Of a stretch of 64,000 bases of DNA, positions 38,601 to 50,235 are shown in pieces. The DNA lies in the NCBI GenBank assembly GCA_021209875.1, contig JAGYVD010000005.1, positions 4,378,001-4,442,000 on the forward strand, given 5' to 3'. Position numbers and translations under genes: made by a program. This DNA comes from Rosellinia necatrix (taxonomy: Eukaryota > Ascomycota > Sordariomycetes > Xylariales > Xylariaceae). Within the stretch, counting starts at the first letter, position 1; each line of letters begins with the position of its first letter. The notes below the pieces were generated by a model. That model ran no database searches, was not told the origin of the DNA, and saw nothing but the letters and a program-made list of their open reading frames with translations.

Positions 38601-38733
38601 TGGTTACATCAAAGCACCCGCCGTATCATACAAATGTCGACGGGGTAGCTGGATGGCGAATCACCATCATAAATGGCTTGAATTCCTGAGGGTATCCTCT
38701 TGATTAACCTCTCACGTATACGTACATACATCC
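35664..38733. other. Intergenic region without recognisable genes
   Basis: 3.1 kb. The proximal 150 bp, read on the minus strand, are likely the promoter of the Dal5-type transporter. An AT-rich TATA-like element near 35760-35770 is compatible with this. Further on there are scattered TAGGTA runs, a T-rich tract near 38085-38120 and (GAT)n at about 38158-38177. Just before 38734 lies the likely 3'UTR of the G-patch gene. No coding region could be supported. Confidence 0.5.
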
Positions 38734-41652
38734 TCACTTCACCTCACCCCTCTCCGTCTCCCCGAAAAGTGTGCCTAGAAGAGCACCCCATTCTGTCTTC
38801 TCCGCGCGTCGAAACACACCGTTTGTCTTGCGCGACTCGACAACAAGCACATCGCCCTCGCCACCGAAATATGCCAAAACCCCGCCTTTCCCATCCAAAC
38901 GGGCGGTAAGTCGAAAGTAATGTTTGCCTAATTCGTTGGCCTTGCGGATGGGAATGAACTGCAGGTCGTTCTCCTGGCACCAACTTTCCACTTCGTCGCG
39001 GAAGGTAGGCTCGGTGACGTCCATAGACTGGGCGGGCACCTTGGGCTTCTTCTGCTCCTCGGGCTTTTGCTTGCTGGGACGGGACTTGGTGGACGGGCGC
39101 GCGGGCCGTTTGTCGGGACGAGGGAGGCGATGCTTCGCTTCGTCCCCAAGCTCTAGCGCCTGTTCAATCATGGCAGTACCTCGTTGAAACTCGGCCTTGA
39201 TACTCTCGTGGGACGCAATCTCGGGCGGGAATACCTCATTATGCCACCACTCAAACCAGGCGCCGATCTCCTCGTAGTTGGCCTCGTCACTAGTGAGCCA
39301 CTGGTGTAGTACATCATGCCACATGGGGAAGACTTCTGTAACAACAACCTCGGCTATCATGGAAGATGAGATGACGTCGACCCATTTGACAACGCCCTGT
39401 AGCATTTTCAGGTACGGTTCCTGGTCGCCTGGGTCAACACGGAAGTTGGTCCGTAGATAGCGACCCATGCTGGGAAGTATGTGATGCATGACCAATGGCT
39501 TCCACTGATCCTGTGCTTGGGAGGGACGGAATATATCTTGCCATGGCTTGAGCCCAGGAACCACCCCCCGATCAAACTGCCAAGTATCGATGGTTTGTCT
39601 GAATTTTCGTCTCACGTCGGAGACTAGGCCCGTGCCTTTCGGTTCAAGGTGATGGGGAGGGAGATGTTGGAGCCAGGGGAATAACCACAAGTGTGGTAAT
39701 GTAGTCCGCTCCTTTTTGGGCCTCCAGTTCGTGATGGCGTCTTCGAGTCTCCGGACAACCTGCTCTAGCAGTTGAGAGCGAACGAATGCGGGAAATAGCT
39801 CTTCCCATCTGTCTAGCACGGCGAGGAGAGGCGTCGCGTCATAGATGTCCCAAGCCTGTGATATAGCGGTAACAATTTTAGGGAACACTAGCTTGTATAT
39901 CATGCTCTCATAAGGCGTAGTTGACCTCCCACGGAAATGGTTTGGGTTATCTATACCGTCGTGATCCCGTTTAGAGACAACGCCCCCGTTGGTTGCCTTG
40001 GTATGTATGCCGAGGAGGATTTTAATACCGATAAGGTCGTTTGCGAAGTTGCCTAGATTAGGATCCTCCAGGGGCTGCCAACCCTGGGTAGCCTGGGCCA
40101 GAAAGGGGTGAATGCTGGCTACTGCAATGCTGGACAGCTCTTCGTTATAGACCGAAGCCGAGGCTTCAGCTTTCTTTAGTCCAGAGATGATGGGGTCCCA
40201 CTGCTGCTCCCGTGCGGCGAGACAAACCTCATCGAGGACGAGAGAGAACATTTGGAGCGACGAGAATTCACTCTCCAGCTCATCCACCTCTTGTTGACGT
40301 TGAAGAGCTTCCATATCCACCCATGCTTTTCTCTCTTCTAGTGTCTTCCATTCCTCCACGAAGGCAGCAAGGTCACCTTGCGCGCGCCTCGCCAATTTTC
40401 GAGCCTCCGTCTGCTCTACCAATTCGGTACCCGCTGTGGGGGTCAGAAGGCCGGAGCCAGATGTGAGCAGCCTCTGGTCTCGCCCGGTCATATCCAGAAT
40501 AGGGGCAAACGCGTCGGGTATATGGAGCCCCGGTGCGGCTTTCTGAATATCGCTGACGGTCATGTATTTCGGCTTGGAGCGTTTTGGTGTGCTCATACCA
40601 CTCCCTGAGCCGCTTTCCCCTGCCTTCTTCTTCCTCCTGTCGTGCTTGGCTTTCTTACGTTCTTCGTCGGAGTCACTGACCTCCTCGCCTCGTAAGCGCG
40701 CCTGCCGTTTTTCTTCTTTGAGTTCCTGCGCGGATTTCTCCCGTACAGTACCAAGACCGACGTTGCCCTGTGGTCGCAATGTGGCCTCGATGATGCTCGC
40801 ACGGCCCTGGGCATTGGCACCGAGGCCTTTCCCCTCGACATATCCCATCTTGGCCATCATGCGGGCGGCAAACGATTTGGACTTGGAGCCACCGCCACCG
40901 GCGAAAGCACTCGGCTTGGGGGTTTGGGGTGCTGAAGATGGCTTCTCATCTTCTAGATCTGGTTTAAGGACGGGTTCTTTCGCGGACGTTGGGACGAAGC
41001 TTGTCCCTAAGGGGGTAGACCCATCGTATTTTGCCTTCATGGTATTCGTCCATTGGCTGGGCGTGTTTTTTACCATGTTTGGGGCGGCTTGTGCTTGGGA
41101 GGTTTGGCCCCAGCCGAATCCAAGTCCTTGCGTTGATGATCGGAAACCCAAGCCAGCCCCGGTCATCTCCTCGTCTTCGTCTTCATCCTCGTCCTCGTCC
41201 TCGTCCTCCCCTTCTATCTCTGCCGCTTTGTCTTGCTCAGCTGGTGTGGCATTTGCTCGTTGGGTGCCCAGGCCGGCGCGACGTCCGGATAGGTCATCCT
41301 CGTCCTCATCTTCGTCGTCGTCATCGTCGCCCCGATCATCATGTCGATCCAACTGTTCCTGGCCGGCAGACACGAACGTGACGTTTTTGTGGCGGAGATC
41401 TCGCTTAGACTTCCAGCGTCTGTTAGGAGCATCATTATCTTCACTATCCGAAGCAAATATACCTAAGGCGGCGCTCTCTTTCGTGTTGCGACCAGTCTTA
41501 CGGCGTTTGCGTGGATTGAAATCGAGAAAGTCGTCGGCCCGGGGATCAACAGAAGGCTGGGCCAGACCGTCGTCGTCGTCGCTTTCGTCGCCTTCCGAGG
41601 ACGAATAGGCCGCCGCATCAGCCTTTGAAATATTGGCATGGTGACGAGGCAT
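38734..41652 (-). CDS. TFIP11/Ntr1-like G-patch splicing factor
   Basis: Orthologue-type of TFIP11 (human) and Ntr1/Spp382 (yeast), a nuclear protein that recruits and activates the DEAH helicase Prp43 to take apart post-splicing complexes. Single exon, 972 aa, start ATG at 41652. The N-terminal TIP_N-like part includes the basic NPRKRRKTGR segment (about 46-55) and long Asp/Glu runs. The G-patch is at about 258-300 (AARMMAKMGYVEGKGLGANA). A charged linker follows. The GCFC-type domain covers roughly 440-700 and includes the WLFPWLQHLPP block. The C-terminal domain ends near residue 972. Nothing is missing. The acidic tract at about 41170-41220 is a (GAG/GAC)n trinucleotide repeat and could vary in length between isolates. 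The gene runs in the same direction as the Psf3 gene about 0.9 kb away. Confidence 0.93.
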   Translation of the reverse strand: MPRHHANISKADAAAYSSSEGDESDDDDGLAQPSVDPRADDFLDFNPRKRRKTGRNTKESAALGIFASDSEDNDAPNRRWKSKRDLRHKNVTFVSAGQEQLDRHDDRGDDDDDEDEDEDDLSGRRAGLGTQRANATPAEQDKAAEIEGEDEDEDEDEDEDEEMTGAGLGFRSSTQGLGFGWGQTSQAQAAPNMVKNTPSQWTNTMKAKYDGSTPLGTSFVPTSAKEPVLKPDLEDEKPSSAPQTPKPSAFAGGGGSKSKSFAARMMAKMGYVEGKGLGANAQGRASIIEATLRPQGNVGLGTVREKSAQELKEEKRQARLRGEEVSDSDEERKKAKHDRRKKKAGESGSGSGMSTPKRSKPKYMTVSDIQKAAPGLHIPDAFAPILDMTGRDQRLLTSGSGLLTPTAGTELVEQTEARKLARRAQGDLAAFVEEWKTLEERKAWVDMEALQRQQEVDELESEFSSLQMFSLVLDEVCLAAREQQWDPIISGLKKAEASASVYNEELSSIAVASIHPFLAQATQGWQPLEDPNLGNFANDLIGIKILLGIHTKATNGGVVSKRDHDGIDNPNHFRGRSTTPYESMIYKLVFPKIVTAISQAWDIYDATPLLAVLDRWEELFPAFVRSQLLEQVVRRLEDAITNWRPKKERTTLPHLWLFPWLQHLPPHHLEPKGTGLVSDVRRKFRQTIDTWQFDRGVVPGLKPWQDIFRPSQAQDQWKPLVMHHILPSMGRYLRTNFRVDPGDQEPYLKMLQGVVKWVDVISSSMIAEVVVTEVFPMWHDVLHQWLTSDEANYEEIGAWFEWWHNEVFPPEIASHESIKAEFQRGTAMIEQALELGDEAKHRLPRPDKRPARPSTKSRPSKQKPEEQKKPKVPAQSMDVTEPTFRDEVESWCQENDLQFIPIRKANELGKHYFRLTARLDGKGGVLAYFGGEGDVLVVESRKTNGVFRRAEKTEWGALLGTLFGETERGEVK

Positions 41653-42531
41653 GGTAATGGGGGTTGGTGGCGGTGGCGGTGACGGTGATGGTGATGGTGG
41701 TGGACGTGGAGATGGTATTGTCGGGACTGGTTGCCTTGATACCTGTGCGGTCGCGACTCGGATGTAGGGGAAATGTCTACAAGAACATGGGGAGGAATGC
41801 GTCTGCGCGGTCCTGCTATCCCTATGGCGATGTGAGCTGTCGCTGCCGCATGGCGCTCGACGCGTTGGGTGGTGGCTTGGCGGCGGAATAAAAAGTTGTT
41901 GAAGCGTGCATCGGCCCCGATGATGTCTTGCGCAACCCGGGTGCTCGATGTAGCACTAAAGGCCAGTGGGGCTATGTGGGGCTATGTGGGGCCGTATACC
42001 TACCTGTATCAGGTATGCACCTAAGTTACAGCACAACTCCTATAGCCACTATATAAGTACTAAACTTCCCAAGTTAGTTACCTACTGAAGTAGATACCTA
42101 CCTAGGTCGGCTGTAAATTAATACTAAGGACTCCGTATTTAAGCATATTAACGACATTTGTTCTAATTCAAGTGCGAGTACCCAGTGCTCGTGCTACCCG
42201 AACGCTGTAATGTGGCACTTATATCTACTGCAGTGGTGAAAAGCCAGGTTCTAAATTAAAACGGTGAAAAAATGGCAACATGAGGACGAAAAGTGACCGC
42301 GTATACGCGTATACGGGTGTATTTCGTAGATTTCCCCACACACTGGCAGGGCTTATACTATGTTGTACGGCCTGTGATATACCCACAAGGGCCTTCGTTC
42401 AGAGAGCGCGTACCGCCTCGGTTGGGGATACCCTTCGCTTGTGGGACTGATAGACCTGACGGAACAATTCTCGCTCATTTTTTTTGGTCTGTGGTCAATG
42501 GTTCTCGTGGGGGGATCAACCTAAGGAGCCT
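41653..42531. other. Intergenic region between G-patch gene and Psf3
   Basis: Starts with a (GGTGAC/GGTGGT)-rich segment at about 41668-41715 that is probably 5'UTR of the G-patch gene. It then has TAGGTA/ACCTAC runs at 41990-42110 and ordinary non-coding sequence. No gene is supported. Confidence 0.5.
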
Positions 42532-43295
42532 TCAGTACTTCTTCACGCTTTCCATCCATTCCTTTGTACCCCTGGCACCGTCATGAGCCTTCTTGAACAA
42601 CTTCCGCTCCCACTCTTCGAGCCCGCGCAGAAACTCCTCCCCGGCGCCGACGCCTATATCATCGGTGGTCCCGGCCTTGCCGGCGTGGAGAGCGATGTCA
42701 GCCGCCCTAGCGACAAAGGTGCGCCGTAAGAGGGCGCAGATCTCCTTCTCTTCGAATAAGTCGAGCATGCGCGTGCCTAGGCCGTAGAAGTTGTGGGATT
42801 GGTCTCGCAGCGGCACGGCGCGGGGGTCGGCCTTGAGAGCGGACATGACCTCGTTTGAGAGCGACGGCGGGAGGTTCAGAGACACGAAGGATTTGGCGTC
42901 TTCATCGGCGCTGCTGGGGGCCCTGTTGGCCAGAGCGAGCAGTTCGGCAAGCCATAGAGGTAGGCCGATGGTCGTGCCGTTCTTCAGAGGCTGGACAGGA
43001 TTGTTGTCGAGGTGTCCTAGTTCAGGGACGTCGAGTTCGAACTTGCAAGGCACTTTCTGTGCCAGGGTCACAGCCTTCCGTCAGTAGGAGAACATTGCTA
43101 GCAGTGGTATTATACTGAGCCCCCTTGGAGCGAAGACACGGAAAAGAAAAATTGTGAAGGGAGGAGGGGGTCAGATGTGAGATCTGGAACGTGGAAATGG
43201 CAAGCGATAACAGGGGGAGAGGGAGACAGGGATAAAAAATGTTCAGTCCATACCTCGGCGTCAGTGAGGATGGCATCAATATCGTAGTAGGACAT
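42532..43295 (-). CDS. PSF3: DNA replication complex GINS subunit Psf3, two exons
   Basis: Psf3 is one of four subunits of GINS, which with Cdc45 and Mcm2-7 forms the CMG replicative helicase in the nucleus. Exons on the minus strand are 43295-43254 (MSYYDIDAILTDAE) and 43056-42532, joined in phase after a 197-nt intron, giving 188 aa. The first exon carries the typical YYDID start. Exon 2 starts with KVPCKFELDVPELGHLD and continues through the LPLWLAELLA block to the helical part with NFYGLGTRMLDLF. The length is usual for fungal Psf3. The Mn-SOD gene is divergent, with 534 bp between the start codons. Confidence 0.93.
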
Positions 43296-43829
43296 GTTAC
43301 TCACGTCTTCCTACGGCTCGTAGCTAGCTGTAGCCAACAATTGCGCCCATCCCGTAGCCGGATCGCGAGCGGATACCTTGGTAGTGTACTGTAGAGGTCG
43401 CGGGTGGAGAGTCACAGGTTGAAAGCTGTGGCACGAGACGTGGGGTAATTCTTCAATAACTAAGTACCTAAGTACCGACGCCTAGGGACCCGGAGCATCC
43501 GATGAATGCCGATATCACCGACAGATTAGTTAGTGGATAGGTGCTTACCGACAAACCTAACCACGGGTAACCAGCAGCCAGCTCCGGGGTAGCTCCCCAT
43601 TATTCGTTGACATCATTCTCCGAGGAGCGCCCGCAACCCTCCAAAAGAATTATTTCCTATCCTCCTCAACACCACCACCACACTTTCACCACCAATTCAC
43701 CACCAATTCAGTCTCGAATAGCCGTTCCCTAAGTGCGCATCTTGTCTGTTAGATTAACGTGAACAACCTTTTTGGCCCGATTTGAGCGGACGATACAATT
43801 AGAGCAACAATTAGAGCAGGATCCTTACC
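43296..43829. promoter_or_regulatory. Shared divergent promoter region of Psf3 and Mn-SOD
   Basis: 534 bp separate the two divergent start codons. The SOD-proximal part contains a short CACCACCA/AATTCACC repeat (about 43668-43712), likely 5'UTR or core promoter. The middle holds TAGGTA-type runs. No specific transcription-factor site is claimed. Confidence 0.5.
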
Positions 43830-44097
43830 ATGGCCGCCACCCTCATCCGCGCGGCTCCTTCTGCCCGCGCAGCTCTGCGCGCGACCTCTGTCAAGCCCAT
43901 CGCAGCTCTGGCCAGCACTGCTTTTGTGCGCGGCAAGGCCACGCTTCCCGACCTATCATGTAAGCGTCCCCGGCCCATCCACCATGCCATGTATGGGGGA
44001 GAAGACAAAGACAGAAGACAAGAACAGCGAGCTATAGAGAAAGGAAGATGAAGATGGAAAGAGAGGTGAAAAGAGAGAAGGGGGAGGGGTGGTGAGG

Positions 44098-44128
<31 letters not shown>

Positions 44129-44854
44129 AGGGAGATAATAATGGCTACCCTCAAATTGCATCAACACCGACAGAGCTGACGTGGCGCCCTGACAATCTTA
44201 GATGACTATGGTGCCCTCGAGCCTCACATCTCGGGCAAGATTATGGAGCTGCACCACAAGAACCACCATCAGACCTATGTCACCGGCCTCAACAATGCCT
44301 TGGAGCAGATCAAAGAAGCCAATGCCGAGGGAAACCAGTCCAAGGCGGCCACCCTTGCGCCTCTACTGAACTTCCACGGCGGTGGTCACATCAACCATAG
44401 CCTTTTCTGGGAGAACTTGTCCCCGGCGAACAAGGACGGCGGCGGCGAGCCTGAGGGCGCGCTCAAGGTACGTAGCTATTGTCTATTTGGGTGGTTGTTA
44501 TCGTCGTTGCCGTTGTTGTCTTTATATTGACTTGGCTCGGTATCTTGCTAGGCCGCGATCGATCGGGATTTCGGGTCTTTCCAGAAACTCCAGAGCCAGA
44601 TCAACTCTGCTCTGGCTGGTATCCAAGGCAGCGGCTGGGCTTGGCTTGTCAAGGATAAGGCGGCCGGCACCCTCCAGGTCGTCACTCGCGCGAACCAAGA
44701 TCCCGTGTCTGGTAACTACGCACCCCTCATGGGTATCGACGCCTGGGAGCACGCCTACTACCTACAATACCAAAACAGGAAGGCCGAGTATTTCAGTGCC
44801 ATCTGGAATGTCATCAACTGGAAGACCGTCGCCAGCCGTCTAGAGAAGGCATAG
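43830..44854 (+). CDS. SOD2: Mitochondrial manganese superoxide dismutase, three exons
   Basis: Converts superoxide to hydrogen peroxide and oxygen in the mitochondrial matrix. Exons 43830-43959, 44202-44467 and 44552-44854 join in phase into 232 aa. Residues 1 to about 38 are Ala/Arg-rich without acids, a mitochondrial targeting peptide. The mature part starts near KATLPDL. Metal ligands are all present: H61 (LHHKNHH), H109 (NHSLFW), D195 and H199 (DAWEHAYY). The GGGH block agrees with Mn rather than Fe use. The first intron (242 nt) is long for this gene set and contains a (GA)n microsatellite. The protein looks functional. Confidence 0.96.
44096..44122. repeat. (GA)n microsatellite in SOD2 intron 1
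   Basis: About 13 GA units bounded by G-rich sequence, inside intron 1 (43960-44201). Confidence 0.93.
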
Positions 44855-46840
44855 ATGGCAGGCCTATGCCGGCTGTGTGGTGTGTATATTCATGTATAGC
44901 AGTGGGAAGAAGATGACGGCTCATCTTGTATGCTTGTTGTATCTAGACTATCTTATATCGGAAAATAAAGACACAGACATGAGCGAAATATCGAAAACGG
45001 CGCACCCGAGGCACTGAGTCACCGGATCATTCTTCCTCGTTGCGGTGTTGCTCGAGACGACTGAAGGGTTTGCCTCCATCCTTATCAAATGACAATGCAC
45101 AAGTCATCAACAGCATAATCCCTAACATTAGGGTGGACGTATCGATATGGAACACCGCCACAACCAACACTGTATATCGAGCATCCGAACGAGAGGGAGA
45201 GCGAGACGAGGGAGGTTGTCAAGTCAGGTGACGAGGCATTAAGGGGTTCACCAATAAAACTAAAGGGGTGTAAAAAAAATCCATACCGAGGTAGGTCACA
45301 GCGGTAAGTCGGCATTAGATCGGGCTTCTCTTTCTTTCTCTCTTTCTCTCTCTCCATATATATATATTTCATCGCTTCCTATCAGAAACATGTGAAATTT
45401 GGTCGAGTTCGGGAATTCATTCGCTGCAAGTCCAGCTTTAGTCTGTTTGTTGATGACGAACGAATGTGACGAAAAGCATGCGGGTCTGCCATCCCCGTGT
45501 TATCTGGCTCATGGATAGCGACAGTGGCGAGACCTCGTTGCCGCTTGTCATCTGACATGCTCTATTCCATCGAATCACACAAGGCCCGTACGCAGGGCAC
45601 GGGCAGCTATGCGGATGGGAGGGCTGCTACGGCCCTCCCCGGCCCGTCTGGCTGAACCGTGACGATTCCCCGACTCTCTTATATCCGCGCCTGTAGGTTA
45701 GGTAGTGTACCGCACTCATCTAAGCACATGCAGGCGGGTTCATGCGGGTGGCTACATGCCCACGGGGATTTTACCTACGCATGTACGTATGCACGTATGT
45801 ACGTATGTGCGTATGTATATATGCACGTATGCGCGCAATCTATCGCACGCAGGTAAAAGCCGAGACATACATGAGCAGTTCATATCGATCGCAAGCGAGA
45901 AGCAGAAGCCGCCGCACGCGCGTTTCAGAGCGTAGGGTAAACACGGCGTTTCTCCCACTAGACTCGTGCCGGGGAAAAAAGACGCCATCATGAAGTCGAG
46001 AGCTCGGAAATATCATGAAGGATGGGTGGGTGTTTGGCGGCGGGAAGTTGCCGAGTCTTGGAGGGGGGGCATATCTGGTGGACAGAGGTAAACACACAAT
46101 ATTAAAATCTAACATGAGAGGGGAACATGTATCCGGACATGACACGAAACAGAAGCAGCCGGCTTCACCCCGACGGACGACGGCCCATCCTCGTCATCGA
46201 GACTGGCCGGCAGGGTGGAGGTACGAACCGAGGCGGTGTGCGCGCGCTATATCGACGGGTTGTCTGGAAAACAGGTTGGTACCAAGCTCGGAAGCTTATA
46301 TCTTAGTACCACCGCTAAATGTACGAGTGGCGAATCTCCGCATTGCATTCCCGCGACTCGTCTTGCGGTGCTTGTTTCACGATAATCATGGTCATCGGCT
46401 TCAATACCTAACCTTGGTCAGAGAGACGTGCTATATATGTGTGGCTATTATAGCGCTATCAATTGGGTAGGTAGGTTTTTACGCCGTTGCAATTTGTAAT
46501 GAAGAAGTCACGGTGCTAATGGGTGACGGTTATTTGTGGTGAGTTTTATATACTACGCATGTAGGTAGGTAGCTACACATGGCCGGTAAATTATGGCAAG
46601 GTGAGCCGAATCTGAGTAAAAGTGGTGATAAAAGTGGCGATAAAAGTGGCGATGGCACTAGTTCAATGCAATGGAGATAGGCCTCGATCTAATGTAAGTG
46701 GTCAGAATTATCGGAACAGCCCCGATAAGGTATTCGAACCTTCTATCACAGTGGCTCTACATTAATAAACGCATTTAAGACATGAATCTCCACAAGGCAG
46801 AAAACAAAAAGAATATACATCCATACATTGGTATCAAGAC

Positions 46841-46885
46841 ATCATCATCATCACCATCATCAGCACCATCATCATCATCATCATT
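46841..46885. repeat. (ATC)n trinucleotide repeat
   Basis: About 15 ATC/ACC/AGC units, mostly perfect. Confidence 0.9.
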
Positions 46886-47693
46886 CCCCAGGATCCAATC
46901 GCGCGATAGCTCCCACCGTAGATAGTTATTCCCTGTATCGGGGACGAGTGACACGGCACACGCGACGTCATTCGCAGCGGTTCCCCGCCAGACTCAGACC
47001 CAGACTAGACCCAAGACCCAAGACCCAAGACCCAGACTCCAGACCCGACGGACCGGGGAGTAGGAGGTGGGGGAATGATTGAATTAATAAGCGCTGCACT
47101 TTGCTGCCTGCCTGCCTGTGTGTCTACCTACCTGCCTACCTGTCCATGCCAGCTCAAACCCCCCTTCCCCCATCCATCCATCAGCAAAACGCCTGGCACT
47201 TTTGTCCCAAGGATCTTGGCATCCGTACCTATCCAGCAGTAACTAGCAGTAGCTGCCCAAGGTAAGGTAAGGTAAGCTAGTTGAAGCTAAAGCTAGTTAA
47301 ATGACGCGACCTACTAAATTACACCATGCACACATAACTACACTACTGTACACTAGTTACCTACACTATCTCTACCGCTTGATTAGGCACTCCGAGGCGA
47401 GGCGCATAACGAACGAATGGACCAAGATCTCACCTCGAACGCCGGGTAAAAAAAAAAAAAAAAACCTGGCGTCTGTGTGTATGTTCTCTATCTTACCTAC
47501 CTAGGTAGTGTTGGGGAAAAAAAAAGAATGTGTTGGCACCGTCCTCGACCTTTTTCTCCCCTCCCCCGTCCCCCCCTGCCCGTTCGCCTTAAAAAACCTC
47601 TTCAGGCACAACCGCCACGTCGGCCAGCCCTCGTTAACTAGGTAGGTAAGTATGTACTGTGGGTTACCCAAGGCAAACGGGCAGATAGATATG

Positions 47694-47735
<42 letters not shown>
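47694..47735. repeat. (TG)n microsatellite
   Basis: About 21 uninterrupted TG units, the longest dinucleotide repeat in the window. Confidence 0.95.
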
Positions 47736-47737
<2 letters not shown>

Positions 47738-47866
47738 TATAGTATAGTGTAGTGTAATTAGAATGAGTGAGAGCGGCTTGCCCACTTGGGCTTCGATCGA
47801 ACCACAAGCACCGTGATCGGTGGTGGGTGGTGGGAAATGGAGGGGACTAAAGACTAGCGCATCCTC

Positions 47867-47922
47867 GCCCGTCGCCCGTCGCCCGTCGCCCGTCGCCCGT
47901 CGCCTGTCGCCTGTCGCCCGTC
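47867..47922. repeat. 7-bp minisatellite, eight units
   Basis: Eight tandem copies of GCCCGTC. Units 6 and 7 read GCCTGTC, a C-to-T change shared by neighbours, which suggests duplication after the mutation. Confidence 0.93.
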
Positions 47923-48117
47923 GACTGCGGCCATGATCACGAGATAGTGGGCAGTGAGTTGAACCAGAACCCGCGCGGTGCCGGGACGATGAGGAGAAGG
48001 AGACGGCGAAGGAGATGAGGAGGGGCAAAGTAGACGGATGGACCCTGACATGGGATGCATAAGATAGACGGAGCCGATTGGCGAATCTCGGACGGCCTGT
48101 CCATCTCTCTCCCTACC

Positions 48118-48175
48118 CGTCTGTCTGTCTGTCTATCTGTCTGTTTATTTGTCTGTCTGCCTGTTTGCTTGTCTC
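48118..48175. repeat. (CTGT)n tetranucleotide repeat
   Basis: About 14 imperfect CTGT/CTGC/CTAT/TTGT units. Confidence 0.88.
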
Positions 48176-48494
48176 GCTTACTCGCTTGGCTCTCTCATCG
48201 CGACTCCAGTCAGAGAGTTATGGATGTCAACATGGATGTATATATCCAACTGCCTATCCTAGGTAATGGTTTGCCCTGGCGTCTGCCCTGGTGTCTGCCC
48301 TGGTGTAAGGATGTAGGAGCTAGGCATGTAGCGTAGTGCCGGTAGTTGAGGAGGATGATCTACAATCATGCAGCCGGGTCTAGCTAAAAATCGACGACAA
48401 ACACCTTTATGTTTTTTTTTGTTTTTGTTTTTTTGTTTCTCTTTTCTTTTAATTTTAATTTTTTTTCTCTCTTGATAACTAACCATTAATAGCA

Positions 48495-48526
<32 letters not shown>

Positions 48527-48527
48527 C
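48495..48527. repeat. (TTA)n trinucleotide repeat
   Basis: About 11 uninterrupted ATT units. Confidence 0.93.
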
Positions 48528-49890
48528 AATGCAGACCTTTCGCTCCTTCAGGGCAAAACCGAGCTCGTCAGGTCAGTGACGGATGGATGGTGTTTTTGTC
48601 GCTGTTGATTGTTCTTGTTGTCGTTGGTGACGGGGATGACATGCAGGCTGATGCATGTCACAGACCTGTTACCGCTCGCCCTCGTTCAAACCCTCTCACC
48701 CAGTCCCGGGATAGAGTCAGCTGGTAAGGTGCATCCATACATACATCCATACATACATACATACGTATACACATAAGTCGGTAAGCGGCAGAACGCGAGC
48801 ACAGCGCCACGTTTCTGGCCACGCCGCGCCTCGCTATCAGTTACTGGCCCCTGGGCTTCCCCTCTCCGCCTTACTTGTATAGTGACTGTCACTGATTAAC
48901 CACCCTTTCATCGTCTCTCGTCGTCTCGGCGTCGGGTATCGTCCGTACACATAGCTATAAGGCATTGGGGGGGGAGGAGGGGGGGAGGAGGAGGAGGAGG
49001 AGGAGAAACCGAATGTTCGATAGAATAAGTAAGGCGAGGTAGGCAGACCGAGTAGCTGTAGTGCGCGATTTCAATATGCTCCGACTCGTTGATCTCGCTT
49101 GCATCCCGGACTAGCACAGACATAGAACCGAGTAGTATATCTCCAGCTATCACGATCCCCGATTCGGTACCTCGTTTTGATGCTATTCCGACCTGACTCA
49201 TTCTCCATGGATCAGCAAAGGCACATCCCATCAACCCATCTATCCCCGTATCCCCACCCCCTCCCACCATTGGACGGCTGATTGGGCACGCGGCAGCGGT
49301 TTCATCGCGAAATATCACATCGCCTCCCACCCTCCTGCGACGCTAATGCAACCCTCATGCCGACGTTTCTGGGGGATGACTCTCGCCTTTCCGTGCTCTC
49401 GTTTCTTTTCTTGGTGTCGTTGCTTTTTGCATGCCCGTTTGTTTTTTTTTTCTGTTAAGCTTTCCTTGCCATTGGGCATGATCTACGACCGGGGTCTAGC
49501 CCGTCGGATTAGAAAAAGACACTCGTTCCCCGTCGCCGGATCCCCGTCTCCCAGGTAGTTCCCGGTTATTCCCCTAGGGTTGGTACCATTCGTCATCGTG
49601 AAGTCGGCTGTTTCCCATTCCCAAGTCATCTGCAACTCGTCTGATAAGAAGGAAACCTACTATATTCATTCCCCTCCCACCACCAACCGCTCTCCTCCTC
49701 CAGTTCATCAGGAAGCCATATATATATATATATACACACATACACACACATACACAGCGTTACTGGCTATCTACTTGCTCTTCGATTGCGAGCAGCCAGG
49801 CCCGACTCACCTTAACCGGGGATAATCTCAACTATCTTATATCTCGGAGCAGGTCACACGATCGTGTCCGCCCGACTACTACTCAACACG

Positions 49891-50195
49891 ATGGACGACA
49901 TCGACGCTATCACTCCATGCCCCGTCGGGGCTACATCATCGCCCGACCCCATGGCCGCGATGGATCTACGAACCACGAGATCCGCATCGCCGAGCTCCTT
50001 CCACTCGTCGATAGACATCAGCAGGCGGCGGGCGTCCGTGAAGGCATTAGAGGAAGGGACAAACGGCGACCCCGAGCGATTATGGATGCGGATGTTAGCT
50101 CTACAGCAGAAGTTCGGCTGTTACAACTCCGCCCGGATGAGCGCCGCGCTTAGTTCCGGGAACGTGAACAGGTTACGACGTAAGTTCATCCCCAA

Positions 50196-50235
<40 letters not shown>

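Larger units (their letters stand above)
44855..49890. other. Microsatellite-rich intergenic region
   Basis: 5 kb with no supportable gene. It holds an unusually dense set of simple repeats: TACGTATG-like runs (45780-45835), (ATC)n (46841-46885), GACCCAA runs (about 46985-47035), poly-A (47448-47464), (TG)n (47694-47735), a 7-bp minisatellite (47867-47922), (CTGT)n (48118-48175), poly-T (48410-48465), (TTA)n (48495-48527), (GGA)n (48968-49003) and (TA)n/(CA)n (49720-49755). The ORFs that cross these are translations of the repeats. The end is probably promoter and 5'UTR of the 123-aa gene. Confidence 0.55.

Noticed and set aside
40562..41608. 348-codon plus-strand ORF opposite the G-patch gene
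   Set aside because: It is Ser/Pro-rich and antisense to acidic codons of a clearly conserved gene.
46015..46470. 151-codon plus-strand ORF in the repeat-rich intergenic tract
   Set aside because: No recognisable domain and no splice or promoter context. Its length is within chance for this composition.
46700..46790. GGTTCGAATACC B-box-like sequence on the minus strand
   Set aside because: No matching acceptor stem, D-arm or anticodon arm could be built around it.
46841..46885. Possible CRISPR-like or His-tag-like repeat (ATC/CAT runs)
   Set aside because: It is a plain trinucleotide microsatellite. No spacer structure exists, and the host is eukaryotic.
47501..48028. 175-codon minus-strand ORF
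   Set aside because: It runs through (TG)n and the GCCCGTC minisatellite, giving HTHTHT and RRATGDG repeats rather than a protein.
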